Part shown: piece after piece, positions 33,422 to 43,418 of the stretch
Layout of the letters: each line of letters starts with the position of its first letter
Position numbering within the stretch: the stretch's first letter is position 1
Origin: Sphingobacteriales bacterium 44-61
GTDB taxonomy: Bacteria; Bacteroidota; Bacteroidia; Chitinophagales; Chitinophagaceae
DNA: 64,000 nucleotides
Reading direction: 5' to 3'
Assembly (NCBI GenBank): GCA_001898405.1
Contig: MKTW01000010.1
Location: forward strand, 480,405 to 544,404
Notes under the pieces: generated by a model
Seen by the model: the letters and a program-made list of their open reading frames with translations, nothing else
What the model was told of the DNA's origin: nothing
Database searches by the model: none
Program-made: the position numbers and the translations under genes

Positions 33422-34441
33422 ATGCAAATACAGCAAAACTTTTCTTTAAAGAATTATAACACATTTGGCATAGATGCTAAAGCAGCACGGTTCGCGGCTT
33501 TTCATAATATGGACGAATTGGCAGAGCTCATCAGCCTGTCAACCGGTATACCTTTTTTGATATTAGGTGGTGGCAGTAATATGCTGCTTACACAAGATGT
33601 GACAGGGCTGGTGATGAAGAACGAATTAAAAGGAATAGAAAAGGTAAGTGAAGACGGGGAATATGTTTATATCAGAGCCGGGGCAGGAGAGAACTGGCAT
33701 GCGTTTGTATTGCATTGCATAGCCAACAACTGGGCAGGGGTTGAGAATCTTTCGCTGATCCCCGGTTGTGTTGGTGCATCGCCTATGCAGAATATAGGAG
33801 CGTACGGTGTGGAAATAAAAGATGTATTTCATAGTCTTACAGCATATCATATTAATGAACACCGGCCATACAATTTCAACCTGGCTGATTGCGAATTTGG
33901 CTATCGTGAAAGCGTATTCAAGAGAAAATATAAGGGACAGTTCGTGATCACTGATGTTACCTATCGCTTGCGTAAACACCCTGCATTCAATACCAGCTAT
34001 GGCGCCATCGAAGAGGAGCTGACGAAAATGGGTGTTAAGGAATTAAGCATCCGTGCTATTTCCGATGCAGTGATCCATATCCGTTCTTCCAAGCTGCCTG
34101 ATCCCGCACAAATCGGTAACGCTGGCAGTTTCTTTAAGAATCCATCTATACCAGCATCAAAGTTTGCTGAATTGCAACAGCAATTTCCCGCTATTGTGGG
34201 TTATAAGAACAGTGATGGTTCAATGAAATTGGCTGCAGGTTGGCTGATTGAACAATGCGGATGGAAAGGTTTCCGGGAAGGTGATGCAGGCGTGCATGCA
34301 AAACAAGCGCTGGTACTGGTTAATTATGGCAATGCCAAAGGCGAAGAGATATATAACCTAAGCGAAAGAATTGTAATAAGTGTGAAAGAAAAATTCGGCG
34401 TTGAGCTGGAGAGGGAAGTTAATATAATCGGGAGCCTTTAG
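33422..34441 (+). CDS. murB: UDP-N-acetylenolpyruvoylglucosamine reductase
   Basis: The 339-residue protein is of the E. coli length type (type I). It has the FAD-binding PCMH region (NTFGIDAKAARF, ILGGGSNMLL, then RAGAGENWHAFV and IPGCVGASPMQNIGAYG), a catalytic proton-donor Ser in NAGSFFKNP, and a C-terminal domain with GDAGVHAKQALVLVNYGNA. It makes UDP-MurNAc for peptidoglycan. It lies 17 bp after priA and ends 28 bp before a convergent gene. Confidence 0.93.
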   Translation: MQIQQNFSLKNYNTFGIDAKAARFAAFHNMDELAELISLSTGIPFLILGGGSNMLLTQDVTGLVMKNELKGIEKVSEDGEYVYIRAGAGENWHAFVLHCIANNWAGVENLSLIPGCVGASPMQNIGAYGVEIKDVFHSLTAYHINEHRPYNFNLADCEFGYRESVFKRKYKGQFVITDVTYRLRKHPAFNTSYGAIEEELTKMGVKELSIRAISDAVIHIRSSKLPDPAQIGNAGSFFKNPSIPASKFAELQQQFPAIVGYKNSDGSMKLAAGWLIEQCGWKGFREGDAGVHAKQALVLVNYGNAKGEEIYNLSERIVISVKEKFGVELEREVNIIGSL

Positions 34442-34469
34442 TCGGCTCCCGGCTCAGGACTGACTCAAA

Positions 34470-35996
34470 CTAAGCTTCCTCATCAAACTCTTCATCATAT
34501 TCCTTCCCACCCAGGTTCATCATACTGCCAATCAGGTCCTTGAATTCGATCTTACTTTCGAAGATTTTTTTACTGATAAGCGAATAAGAGGCAAGTCCGT
34601 GCAACACGAATTCCATTAGAAGGGCTGCCTGCGCTTCATTGGCCTGTGCGAAATATTTTTTCACCAGTGCATGCAGACCATCTACTTTATATAAAGCCAG
34701 TATTTTGTCTTTATCACTGGTATTGAAAGAAAGGTTCAGGTGATTGCCCTTGTCAAACCAACTGGTGATAGCACGGTAAGGGTTGTCATTTTCTTTCTCC
34801 TGCTGGGACGGTTTGCCGGTCGACCTTCTTTTTTTGAGTGAATCCGGATTGGGGAAATATTGCGTGAATTGTGTGCGGATAGCTTTATCCACCAAATTAG
34901 TCGCCACCTGGTAAGGGCCTTCCTGTTCACCTTCATACACCAGTTCCACTTTGCCGGTGATAGATGGTATGATCCCTGCCAGATCGGCGAGCCATACCTG
35001 GGTCTGCTGTTCCTGGTTGATCAATGCCCTTCTTTCTGCTGAACTGATCGCGTTTTCAAAGGCAGAGATAGTAAGGCGCGCGCTCACCCCGCTTTTCTTG
35101 TCTACAAATTCACTGGCCCTTGCTTCAAAAGCGATCTGTTCGATCAGCCGTTTGATCAGGTCACTTACCCTTACACGCCCTTTTTGCTCTTCTGCAATAT
35201 CTGCTTCCTGCTCAGTGATCTCCAGTGCGTTTTCCAGCGATTTGGGATAGTGTGTCAGGATCTGGCTTTGGATCCTGTCTTTTAATGGCGTAACAATAGA
35301 ACCACGGTTGGTATAATCTTCAGGGTTGGCCGTGAATACAAATAATATGTCAAGCGGCAGCCGGAGTTTGAAACCACGGATCTGCACATCTCCTTCTTCT
35401 AAAATATTGAACAATGCCACCTGTATCCTTGCCTGCAAATCGGGCAATTCATTGATCACAAAAATGCCACGATTGCTTCGGGGAATAATGCCATAGTGTA
35501 TCACCCGGTCATCTGCAAAGCTCAGCTTCAGGTTGGCTGCTTTAATAGGATCGACATCACCAATAAGGTCGGCCACGCTAACATCGGGCGTTGCAAGTTT
35601 CTCTCCATATCGCTGGCTTCTGTGCAACCATTCAATAGGAGTGGCATCGCCTTTTTCTGCGACCAGGTCACGCGCGTATTGCGAAATGGGAAGAAGCGGA
35701 TCATCATTGATATCGCTGCCGGGGATCACCGGAATATATTCATCTAGGAGATTGATCATCTGCCGGGCCATCCTTGTTTTGGCCTGCCCACGCAGACCGA
35801 GGAACAGGATATTGTGTTTACTCAGCAAGGCTCTCTCCACATCGGGGATCACCGTGTCTTCATAACCTACAATACCGGGAAAAGAGTTTTCATTCTTTTG
35901 CAGTTTGGTAATAAGATTTTGACGGATCTCTTCTTTGATCGATTTAGGTTGGTAACCACTTTTCTTTAGCTCACCCAGCGTTTTAATTGTACTCAT
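34470..35996 (-). CDS. MoxR/ChlI-like AAA+ ATPase
   Basis: The 508-residue protein has a AAA+ domain of the magnesium-chelatase I/MoxR type: FPGIVGYEDTV, a modified Walker A GLRGQAKTRM, a Walker B (FVINELPDL) and VFTANPEDYTNRGSIVTPLKDR (sensor 1 region). The Walker A is unusual in having Gln-Ala before Lys-Thr. The protein normally works with a von Willebrand A partner that recognises a target to remodel; such a partner lies just upstream (36667-37764). A GxxExxY gene and a hairpin separate the two. The target is unknown. Confidence 0.85.
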   Translation of the reverse strand: MSTIKTLGELKKSGYQPKSIKEEIRQNLITKLQKNENSFPGIVGYEDTVIPDVERALLSKHNILFLGLRGQAKTRMARQMINLLDEYIPVIPGSDINDDPLLPISQYARDLVAEKGDATPIEWLHRSQRYGEKLATPDVSVADLIGDVDPIKAANLKLSFADDRVIHYGIIPRSNRGIFVINELPDLQARIQVALFNILEEGDVQIRGFKLRLPLDILFVFTANPEDYTNRGSIVTPLKDRIQSQILTHYPKSLENALEITEQEADIAEEQKGRVRVSDLIKRLIEQIAFEARASEFVDKKSGVSARLTISAFENAISSAERRALINQEQQTQVWLADLAGIIPSITGKVELVYEGEQEGPYQVATNLVDKAIRTQFTQYFPNPDSLKKRRSTGKPSQQEKENDNPYRAITSWFDKGNHLNLSFNTSDKDKILALYKVDGLHALVKKYFAQANEAQAALLMEFVLHGLASYSLISKKIFESKIEFKDLIGSMMNLGGKEYDEEFDEEA

Positions 35997-36022
35997 ATTT
36001 AAAAAGAAAGATTATTAAACTA

Positions 36023-36430
36023 TTATGCACTTGAGAACCTTCGAATACCGTCCTTTATCAAGACAACATTGAAATTAACCAGGAAGCCTACATGCAAGCC
36101 AGCTAATTTCAAATGGCTAATCACTTGAGCTTCCCAGACGGGGTTAACAGTTGTTACAGCCTTTAGTTCAACTATTATAAGATCTTCCACTATAATATCG
36201 ACTTGCATACCCTCATCAAACGATATACCATCATAGAGGAAAGGCAATTTTGCCTGACGACGGAAAGGAATATCCCTTTTTCTTAGCTCGTGACATAAAC
36301 AGGCCTCATATATCTTTTCAAGAAGCCCGGGCCCGAGCTCTTTATGTACCTGATAGGCACAATCTGCAATTTCTCTACAGAGATAATTCTCATACTCGGT
36401 TAATACATAATTATTCTTCAGCATTGCCAA
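36023..36430 (-). CDS. GxxExxY protein
   Basis: The 135-residue protein carries the family motif HKELGPGLLEKIYEACL, which gives the name, and the strand/helix pattern IIVELKAVTTVNPVWEAQVISHLKLAG typical of this PD-(D/E)XK-related fold (E-x-K in VELKA). Its function is not known; copies are scattered widely in Bacteroidota and near mobile or defence genes. It sits between the ATPase and vWA genes, which normally belong together, so it probably inserted there. Confidence 0.85.
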   Translation of the reverse strand: MAMLKNNYVLTEYENYLCREIADCAYQVHKELGPGLLEKIYEACLCHELRKRDIPFRRQAKLPFLYDGISFDEGMQVDIIVEDLIIVELKAVTTVNPVWEAQVISHLKLAGLHVGFLVNFNVVLIKDGIRRFSSA

Positions 36431-36550
36431 TTAGTTTCTGGCAAATACACAAAGAATTTACAAGTCAACTATGGTTTTTTTCACAAAGCTTAAAGTATTA
36501 AAACAAGAAAATCTGTTGTTCTAAACAGAAATACATGTTGAAATTTTCAG

Positions 36551-36619
36551 ACTCCCTTCCCGTCTTCCCGCCTTACCGGTAAGTTTTTTACCGGTAAGGC
36601 GGGAAGACGGGAAGGGAGT
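36551..36619. repeat. 69-bp perfect hairpin
   Basis: The left arm runs from ACTCCCTTCC to TTACCGGTAA (36551-36582), and its exact complement occupies 36588-36619, with a 5-base loop GTTTT. Each arm is 32 bp and ends at the loop with its own palindrome TTACCGGTAA. It is much longer than a normal terminator stem and has no strong T-run on either side. It could be a small non-autonomous mobile hairpin or a regulatory RNA structure upstream of GxxExxY. Confidence 0.9.
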
Positions 36620-36666
36620 ACTATTGTTGTTATAGGTTTACCTTTTTGTAAAGAGCTGTAAGAGAA

Positions 36667-37764
36667 CTAATACACTGTTTTCCGTTTTCCATTTTCAAAG
36701 TCTCTGAATATAAAGGCGCCCAACCTGTCTAAAGAAGCAAAAAACGCCTTCCCGTTATTTGTTTCGGTAAACTCCTGTACAAACCGTTGCAGGTAAGGGT
36801 CAGTAGCGATCATAAATGTGGTGATCGGGATTTTCAGTTTTTTGCATTGGGCCGCCAGGTTCATACAACGGTTGACTACTTTCCGGTCGAGCCCGAAACT
36901 GTTTTTATAGTACCGTTTGCCGATCTTCAGGCAGGTGGGCTTACCATCTGTGATCATGAAGATCTGTTTGTTGGGATTCTTTCTCCGGCGTAAAATGTCC
37001 ATAGCAAGTTCAAGACCGGCAACGGTGTTGGTATGATAAGGTCCTACCTGCAGATAGGGAAGGTCTTTCACTTCAATCGGCCAGGCATCATTGCCAAACA
37101 CTACAATGTCCAGTGTGTCTTTGGGGTACTTGGTCTGGATCAATTCACTCAAAGCCATGGCCACTTTTTTAGCCGGTGTGATCCTGTCTTCTCCATACAA
37201 GATCATGGAATGGGAAATATCGATCATCAGCACGGTGGAAGTCTGTGCCTTGAAATCCGTTTCACGGATGGTAAGATCGTCTTCCTGCATACTGAAGCTT
37301 TCAATGCCATGATTGATCTGTGCATTGCGGATGGATTCAGTGAAGTCGATCTGCTCCAGCATATCACCAAAGCGGAACTGCCGGGTTTCAGGGTTAAGTT
37401 CATCTCCCTGTCCGGGTTTGAAACTGTGATGATCGCCCTTCTTTGTTTTCTTGAGTTTGCCGAATATTTCTTCAAGGCTTCTTTTGCGGATGCCTTGCTC
37501 TGTTTTAGGAGTGATTTTTATTTCGCCAGGCTGATTATCGCCGGTGATATAACCTTTGTCTTTCAACTCGTCTATAAAATCCCCCATGCCGTATTCATCA
37601 TTGGTGAGCTCATACTGGTTATTCAGTTCATTGAGCCATTGAAGGGCTTCGTCAACATCTCCACTGGTGTAAGTAAGCAGTTGCATAAAAAGGTCAAGCA
37701 ACTGGTCAAAACGGCTTTTGCCATTTTCATTGGGGTTAAAGCGGGTAAAATGAAATCCTCTCAC
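36667..37764 (-). CDS. Von Willebrand factor A-domain protein, partner of the MoxR/ChlI-like ATPase
   Basis: The 365-residue protein has a helical N-terminal half with a charged linker (about 100-140), and a C-terminal vWA domain with the metal-binding MIDAS motif DISHS (about 195) and MITDGKPTC near 290. It would bind a target protein by metal coordination while the ATPase remodels it. No signal peptide or membrane segment is present, so it works in the cytosol. The spacing to the ATPase gene is broken by GxxExxY and the 69-bp hairpin. Confidence 0.88.
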   Translation of the reverse strand: MRGFHFTRFNPNENGKSRFDQLLDLFMQLLTYTSGDVDEALQWLNELNNQYELTNDEYGMGDFIDELKDKGYITGDNQPGEIKITPKTEQGIRKRSLEEIFGKLKKTKKGDHHSFKPGQGDELNPETRQFRFGDMLEQIDFTESIRNAQINHGIESFSMQEDDLTIRETDFKAQTSTVLMIDISHSMILYGEDRITPAKKVAMALSELIQTKYPKDTLDIVVFGNDAWPIEVKDLPYLQVGPYHTNTVAGLELAMDILRRRKNPNKQIFMITDGKPTCLKIGKRYYKNSFGLDRKVVNRCMNLAAQCKKLKIPITTFMIATDPYLQRFVQEFTETNNGKAFFASLDRLGAFIFRDFENGKRKTVY

Positions 37765-37901
37765 AAAATCGGGTTTAGAGCAATTTACGGAAAAACAAAT
37801 GCAAAATTCAGGAATAAAAATGCAACATGTCTGCGATCCTCGTTATTGATACGTTAAGTGCAGAAGTACAATCAGAAACAAATGGAACAGGGATTGGTTC
37901 A

Positions 37902-37929
37902 AATAAAAACCCCTGCTCAGGGCAGGGGT
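37902..37929 (-). terminator. Terminator of the DUF2723 gene
   Basis: On the minus strand ACCCCTGC pairs with GCAGGGGT around a five-base loop and is followed by TTTTTATTT. It begins about 20 bases after the DUF2723 stop codon. Confidence 0.85.
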
Positions 37930-37949
37930 CTTATTATTATCAAAAGATA

Positions 37950-40900
37950 TTATTTCTTCAGGGTATCCTGTGGTGGTGTGCTGATCACCTGGCCACCTCC
38001 TTCAGTGGGTGTATTGGCGGCTGGTTTGGTATTGGCATACCGTTGTTCTATTGTATCCAGTACTTTCAGCAATGCTTCGTTGATCGGCATTTCGGTTCCT
38101 GCGAGGTCAGCACCAAACAGATCAGGGCGTGTTTCGCGCAGGTTCTCATAATACCGTTTTTGCTGCTCCAGGTCTTTCCGCAGATCTTTTCTTATTTTCT
38201 CTGCCAGATCAGTTTTACCTGCTTTATAAGCGGCTTCAAGATAAAGCAGCCCTGTTTGGTTATGGCTGTTGAAACGGCCTGTCATTGCATAAGGCAGGTT
38301 ATCGGGCAGGATGCCTGCTTCCACTTTGTCGAGCAGTTTCTGTGCTTCTTCTTTTCTACCAAGGTCAGCCATGTTACCTGCTGCTTCTGCATACACAGAA
38401 CGGATGTTTAATAAATGGCGGCGGTTCTCTTCATCATAATAAACTCCTTTCTTACCCGCACCACCAAATTCAAATTTGGTCATGAGGTTCTGGAACATGA
38501 AATCGGTGTTGTTGTCACGAACCGGTGTACCACCCAGTCCGATCTTCCGCATAGTAGAATCTGTTACCCAATTGGCCTGTGGATATTTATTGACGATAGG
38601 TACAAGACGATAAGCCATGCCATCTTTACGCAAATAAGGATAGAAACCGAGTTCCCCATAAGGTGAAGTGAAATAGATCGGTCTTTTCCAGTTGTTCGCT
38701 GCAATGATGTTGAGGATCATCAGATCGCTCCGCAGGAATGCTTCATTCTGCTTGGCTTCCGGGATCTCAAACAGCATGGGTGAAACCACGCTATCGCCGG
38801 GATTGACTGTTCCGTTAGCCCTTACTGCTGCTTCATCAACCGGCACGCTCAGGCGGGCGACAGGGAATACATTGCTGCCAACATCCCTTCCTGTTTCAGG
38901 ATCGATCATTGGTTTACCGAGTACATTCTTCATTACATCATACAGCGGATAGAATGCATTTTTATCTGCTCTTGGATCAAGACGGAAACGCATGTATTCG
39001 CGGTTATGTCCTTCTATCTGCTCCGGTGTCCAGATCACATCCACGGGATCGGCCTGGTTCACTTTTGTTCTCAGTTGATTGATGTACCAGTCAATACCCA
39101 GCAGGCTGTTATTGATGATACGGATATCTGGGCGAACACCTTCCACTTCCTGTGCATACCAGAGAGGATAAGTGTCATTATCTCCAAAAGTGAAAATGAT
39201 GGCATTGGGTGCGCAGCTTTCCAGGTAATCTTTAGCCAGGTCAGGAGCAAGGGTTTTGCTGCTGCGGTCATGATCATCCCATTCCTGCTGTGCCATTAAA
39301 ACAGGTACAGCCAGGCAGATGATCGCTGTGGCGATATTCAATGCTTTCCAGTTCTGGCCTGCCGAAGAAAGTGCACGCACCAGGAAAGTAATGATCGCTG
39401 TTATTGCTGCATAAAGTGCTGTTACGAAAATCGCTGTCATGAATACAGAACCGGGCGATCCACGCAATGAGCTCATGATCGTGATCAGGAAAGTGAGTAC
39501 TGATCCGTACAGCAACAGGTTTTTAAAGGTAAGCTGGTCTTGTTTTTCACGGGCCATTCTTACAAAACCAACAACGGCCAATCCGATCCAGATCGCGAAG
39601 GCGTAGAAGGACCCTACATACGCATAATCACGTTCCCTTGGCTGGTTGCCTGGTTGGTTCAGGTAAAGCACGACCGCAATACCGGTAAAGAAGAACAGCA
39701 GGAAGCTAACGACCCAGTCGTTACGGTTTTTCAGGAACTGGTACACGCAACCTACGATGCCCAGGATAAAGGGCAGCATGTATAATTTGTTGTGTGCTTT
39801 ATTTTCCTTGAGGCTGTCGGGCAATTTGCTTTGATCGCCCAGCCTGTTATTATCTATAAATGAAATACCCGTGATCCAGTTGCCATCCCGTACGGCTCCC
39901 ATTCCCTGCACATCATTTTGCTTGCCGGCAAAATTCCACATGAAATAGCGCCAGTACATCAGGCTCATCTGGTAGGTGAGGAACCACTCCATGTTATCGC
40001 GATACGTAGGTGCCTGGTACTTTCCTGTTTGCGGATCGCGGCCCAATCCCAGCCATTGCGCATAGAATTGTGCGTGGTATTGGTCATCACTGGGGTCCCA
40101 TACGCGGGGGAATAATTGCATATCGCTTTTCTCATAACGGTATTCTCTTGAAACGCCGATAGGAATATAGCTGTCTTTCCCTTTTACATATTTCATCTCC
40201 CCGTCAATGAAAGGATCTTCCCGGTTGATCTCTGCAGCAAAATGCGGCCCGTATAACAGCGGAGCACTTCCATATTGTTCACGGCTGAGATAGTAAACAA
40301 GGTTGATAGGGTTATCTACATTGTTCATATCGATAGCCGGATTGGCATTGGAGCGGATCAATGCAGTGAAATAAACAAAATATCCCAGCAGCATAAAGGC
40401 ATAACACCATAAGCTCAGTTTCAGGATTTTCAACCCACCGGGTTTCAACACATATCCCGCCAGCACCGCTGCAGCACCCACCAGCAGTATCCTTACGATC
40501 CTGGTACTTCCTGCTGATGCCACAAAAGGCAGAGCAGAAACAAGCAGGAACAGTACAAACCAGATGATCAGTTTGGTTTTATTGATCTTCTTCTCACTAA
40601 AGCTCAATGCCCATGCAATCAGCGCAGCCAGGAGCAGGAAGTAAATAGCAAAGCCGGAGAAGAAAGGCAGTTTGAAAGAGTTCACAAAGAACACATCAAA
40701 AAGACCGGCCGCTTTCATGGAATATTGTATAACGACAACCTGCACAATACCTGTTATAGCACAACCAATAAGGAAAGCAATAATAGCCCCCCAGGTAGTA
40801 GGTTTGTAACGGCGGTAGTAATAGATCATCACGATGGCAGGAATGGTCAACAGGTTCAACAGGTGAACACCGATAGAAAGCCCCATCATGAAAAACAGGA

Positions 40901-41459
40901 AGATGATCCAGCGGTCTGCCCGGGTCCTTGCCTGCTGATCATTACCGGCATGCTCATCTGAATGCTCCCATTTCAGGATGGCCCAGAATACCAGTGCAGT
41001 GAAGAAAGAAGAAAGTGCGTATACCTCACCTTCCACAGCACTGTACCAGAATGAATCACTGAAGTTGTAGGCCAACGCACCCACTGCACCAGCAGCCATT
41101 ACAGTAAATATCTGCTGACCGGTGAGTTGTTCACCTGCGCTTACAAACATTTTGCGGGCGAAGTGAGTGATACTCCAGAAAAGAAACAGGATCGTGGCGG
41201 CACTTGCCAGTGCACTCATGAAGTTGACCGCATTCGCAGCTGTTTGCCCATTATCACCAAAAAGGATAATAAAGAAACGGCCGAGCAATACAAATACCGG
41301 GGCTCCGGGAGGGTGGGGAAGCTGTACTTTGTAAGCGCTGGCGACAAACTCGCCGCAATCCCACAAGCTGCCCCTGGCTTCACGGGTTAACATATACGTA
41401 GCAAGCGAAACCAGAAATACGGCCCAACCGGTAAGATTATTGACTTTTCTGAAGTTCAT
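37950..41459 (-). CDS. DUF2723 multi-membrane protein with C-terminal repeats
   Basis: The protein (about 1169 residues) starts at ATG 41459. It has a long series of membrane segments from residue 10 to about 370 and again from about 555 to 700, with the DUF2723 signature TREARGSLWDCGEFVASAYKVQLPHPPGAP. The C-terminal 400 residues are soluble and face the periplasm (LESCAPNAIIFTFGDNDTYPLWYAQE). The last part looks like TPR helices (AEAAGNMADLGRKEEAQKLLDKVE). DUF2723 members resemble glycosyltransferases that use lipid-linked sugars, so protein O-glycosylation is a plausible role, not shown here. It is a large single-gene transcript. Confidence 0.88.
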   Translation of the reverse strand: MNFRKVNNLTGWAVFLVSLATYMLTREARGSLWDCGEFVASAYKVQLPHPPGAPVFVLLGRFFIILFGDNGQTAANAVNFMSALASAATILFLFWSITHFARKMFVSAGEQLTGQQIFTVMAAGAVGALAYNFSDSFWYSAVEGEVYALSSFFTALVFWAILKWEHSDEHAGNDQQARTRADRWIIFLFFMMGLSIGVHLLNLLTIPAIVMIYYYRRYKPTTWGAIIAFLIGCAITGIVQVVVIQYSMKAAGLFDVFFVNSFKLPFFSGFAIYFLLLAALIAWALSFSEKKINKTKLIIWFVLFLLVSALPFVASAGSTRIVRILLVGAAAVLAGYVLKPGGLKILKLSLWCYAFMLLGYFVYFTALIRSNANPAIDMNNVDNPINLVYYLSREQYGSAPLLYGPHFAAEINREDPFIDGEMKYVKGKDSYIPIGVSREYRYEKSDMQLFPRVWDPSDDQYHAQFYAQWLGLGRDPQTGKYQAPTYRDNMEWFLTYQMSLMYWRYFMWNFAGKQNDVQGMGAVRDGNWITGISFIDNNRLGDQSKLPDSLKENKAHNKLYMLPFILGIVGCVYQFLKNRNDWVVSFLLFFFTGIAVVLYLNQPGNQPRERDYAYVGSFYAFAIWIGLAVVGFVRMAREKQDQLTFKNLLLYGSVLTFLITIMSSLRGSPGSVFMTAIFVTALYAAITAIITFLVRALSSAGQNWKALNIATAIICLAVPVLMAQQEWDDHDRSSKTLAPDLAKDYLESCAPNAIIFTFGDNDTYPLWYAQEVEGVRPDIRIINNSLLGIDWYINQLRTKVNQADPVDVIWTPEQIEGHNREYMRFRLDPRADKNAFYPLYDVMKNVLGKPMIDPETGRDVGSNVFPVARLSVPVDEAAVRANGTVNPGDSVVSPMLFEIPEAKQNEAFLRSDLMILNIIAANNWKRPIYFTSPYGELGFYPYLRKDGMAYRLVPIVNKYPQANWVTDSTMRKIGLGGTPVRDNNTDFMFQNLMTKFEFGGAGKKGVYYDEENRRHLLNIRSVYAEAAGNMADLGRKEEAQKLLDKVEAGILPDNLPYAMTGRFNSHNQTGLLYLEAAYKAGKTDLAEKIRKDLRKDLEQQKRYYENLRETRPDLFGADLAGTEMPINEALLKVLDTIEQRYANTKPAANTPTEGGGQVISTPPQDTLKK

Positions 41460-41768
41460 ACAAGGGTTTATTTTGAAAGAAAGCAAAAATAGGGTATACG
41501 GGGCTGAAAATTACAGGTTTTATGCGGGTAAAGGTAGTGGAGCGTTGTTCGTTGGCTGATGGCCGCTGGCAAATGGCCGAATGACCGGCAACACATAGGC
41601 AAACCCCTGATAGTTAAGCAGTAAATGATATAAACTCCAGGGGAAAGCCGGCTGAAAAAACGTACAAACAAAGTAAACCAATCGTTAATCTTCGATCAAT
41701 GGTTATTACAGGCCATGAAAAAATGCTGTTGTAAAGCCTTTCAGTCATCGGCCAACGGCCAACACCTT
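41460..41768. other. Gene-free stretch with GGCC-rich motifs
   Basis: No reading frame with coding character. Short GGCC-containing motifs recur (GATGGCCGCTGGC, AATGGCC near 41560-41580, and CGGCCAACGGCCAAC near 41750), partly as inverted copies. Nothing else is seen. Confidence 0.4.
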
Positions 41769-42596
41769 CTATCCAAAATGCACTCTCACCGTCTGGTACG
41801 ACAACTGTCCCTGCATCCGGCTGGAAGCCTGTGAATTTTTTTCAGAAAAGCCTTTGAGCCCAAAGAGTCCGGCGGCATTGCCTTTATTAATGGCAATTTC
41901 AAGATAGCCGGCGCTGTTGAAAAGAGCCAGTTTTTCACCTTCAGGTACATCGGCATAGGACTCGCTGATGCGGTCGATCATTTCATCGCGTTTGAAAACG
42001 ATCCGGAAACTGCGGCCTTTGCGCTGCTCTTCAAACTGCTCACGGGTGATATTGACAATAACGTTCTCGAAATTATCAATGAAAATGATCTGCCCTTCTA
42101 TAAAGCTTTCATCGAGTGCCGGGCGCAGATGCCTTTTTTCCAGGTAAACAGGATCAGGCTGCCCTATCTGCCTTATGCCTTCGCCCTGTACCAGTTGGTT
42201 GACGGCCCTTCCCATTACTTCGGTCAGCGAAATGGTATTGCGGGGTTTTGTTTTTTCAAGCGGGATACCGATCACCATTTCCGGGGTCTCTTCCAGGATC
42301 ATGGTGAGCAGGCCATTATCTGCACAAAGCAGGTACTGGTTTTGATGAAAAGCCAGGAGCAATTGCTCCGGTTTTTTTTCAAACAGGTTCACCAGTATCA
42401 AATGATAGGTGTAATCAGGGAAATTCCTGATCGCGCTGCGGCATACATAGGCCGCCTGCGGATAATTGAACGGAGGGATATTATGGGAAATATCCACGAT
42501 CTGGAACTCAGGATTGATCTGCAATAACTGCGCTTTTACCACCCCTACCAGGTAATCAGGACTTCCAATATCAGATGTAAGGGTAATAAGGGGCAT
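41769..42596 (-). CDS. DUF62-family S-adenosyl-L-methionine hydrolase (adenosine-forming)
   Basis: The 275-residue protein belongs to the DUF62/chlorinase-fluorinase family: LTSDIGSPDYLVGVVKAQLL at the start (the Asp binds SAM), DISHNIPPFNYPQAAYV, and CADNGLLTMILE. The C-terminal beta-barrel includes GQIIFIDNFENVIVNIT. Most members use water to split SAM into adenosine and methionine rather than halide; no fluorinase-specific loop is visible. Its stop-to-start spacing of 12 bp suggests an operon with the SDR gene. Confidence 0.88.
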   Translation of the reverse strand: MPLITLTSDIGSPDYLVGVVKAQLLQINPEFQIVDISHNIPPFNYPQAAYVCRSAIRNFPDYTYHLILVNLFEKKPEQLLLAFHQNQYLLCADNGLLTMILEETPEMVIGIPLEKTKPRNTISLTEVMGRAVNQLVQGEGIRQIGQPDPVYLEKRHLRPALDESFIEGQIIFIDNFENVIVNITREQFEEQRKGRSFRIVFKRDEMIDRISESYADVPEGEKLALFNSAGYLEIAINKGNAAGLFGLKGFSEKNSQASSRMQGQLSYQTVRVHFG

Positions 42597-42608
42597 GGAT
42601 AGGGAATG

Positions 42609-43418
42609 CTATTTGATCAATTTTCCATTTTTAAAGAAAAACCGGTAGGTCAGCTTATCTGCCAGTTTAGGAAAAAATTTATTTAAAAAGACTGTCTGCT
42701 TACCGGTGAAAGTGAGCACCAGTGTTCTTTTCTTTTTCTGAATGGCGCGAAGGATATGGCTCGAACACTCTTCGGCACTCATCATTTTTGATTCATCCAT
42801 GGACGTTTCGCCATGCGATTGCCCATCCTTATCCAAAGCAGCAACGCGTATATTGGAATTGGTAAAACCCGGGCAAACCCACATCACATGCACACCATCG
42901 TGCAGCAACTCGGTCTTGATCGCTTCCAGCCAGCCCTGCAAGGCAAATTTACTGGCAGAATAAGCATTCCTGCCAGGCAAACCGCGATAGCCTGCAATAG
43001 ATGACACTCCCACGATGGTCCCCTTGCTCTCGATAATGGAGTTCAGCGCATATTTAGTGCAATAAACCGCCCCAAAAAAATTAATGTCCATTACTTTCCT
43101 GGTCACTTCCGTAGTGGAATCCTTCAACAGCGCCCTCATAGATACCCCGGCATTATTGATCAGTATATCAATGCCACCAAAAATCTTGAGGGTGGTTTCT
43201 ATAAAGCGTCGGCAATCATTTTCACTGCTTACATCTGCCACCATGGTATGTAAAGGAGAAGAAGGATACGATGATTGAAGCCGGTATAATTTGTCGTGAT
43301 CGCGGCCGCAGGTAGCCACTTTAGCACCCGACTGCAACAGCTCGTCCACCAATGCTTTTCCAATGCCATCGGTGCCGCCTGTCACTATCACCACTTTATC
43401 TTTGAAATAAGAATTCAT
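42609..43418 (-). CDS. SDR-family oxidoreductase
   Basis: The protein (about 269 residues) starts at ATG 43418. It has the Rossmann cofactor motif VTGGTDGIGKALV, the structural NNAGVS, a catalytic Ser in GVSSIAGYRG and the YSASK active site (Tyr and Lys), and an ICPGFTNS-type loop (VCPGFTNSNIR). It is a classical short-chain dehydrogenase; the substrate is not known. It lies upstream of the DUF62 gene on the same strand and could be cotranscribed with it. Confidence 0.88.
   Translation of the reverse strand: MNSYFKDKVVIVTGGTDGIGKALVDELLQSGAKVATCGRDHDKLYRLQSSYPSSPLHTMVADVSSENDCRRFIETTLKIFGGIDILINNAGVSMRALLKDSTTEVTRKVMDINFFGAVYCTKYALNSIIESKGTIVGVSSIAGYRGLPGRNAYSASKFALQGWLEAIKTELLHDGVHVMWVCPGFTNSNIRVAALDKDGQSHGETSMDESKMMSAEECSSHILRAIQKKKRTLVLTFTGKQTVFLNKFFPKLADKLTYRFFFKNGKLIK

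Noticed and set aside
37033-37857. 274-codon open frame on the + strand opposite the vWA gene
   Set aside because: Antisense shadow of the vWA gene, with Phe/His/Ile-rich composition and no motif.
41769-42596. Fluorinase or chlorinase
   Set aside because: The family includes them, but no halogenase-specific loop is visible, and ordinary members split SAM with water.
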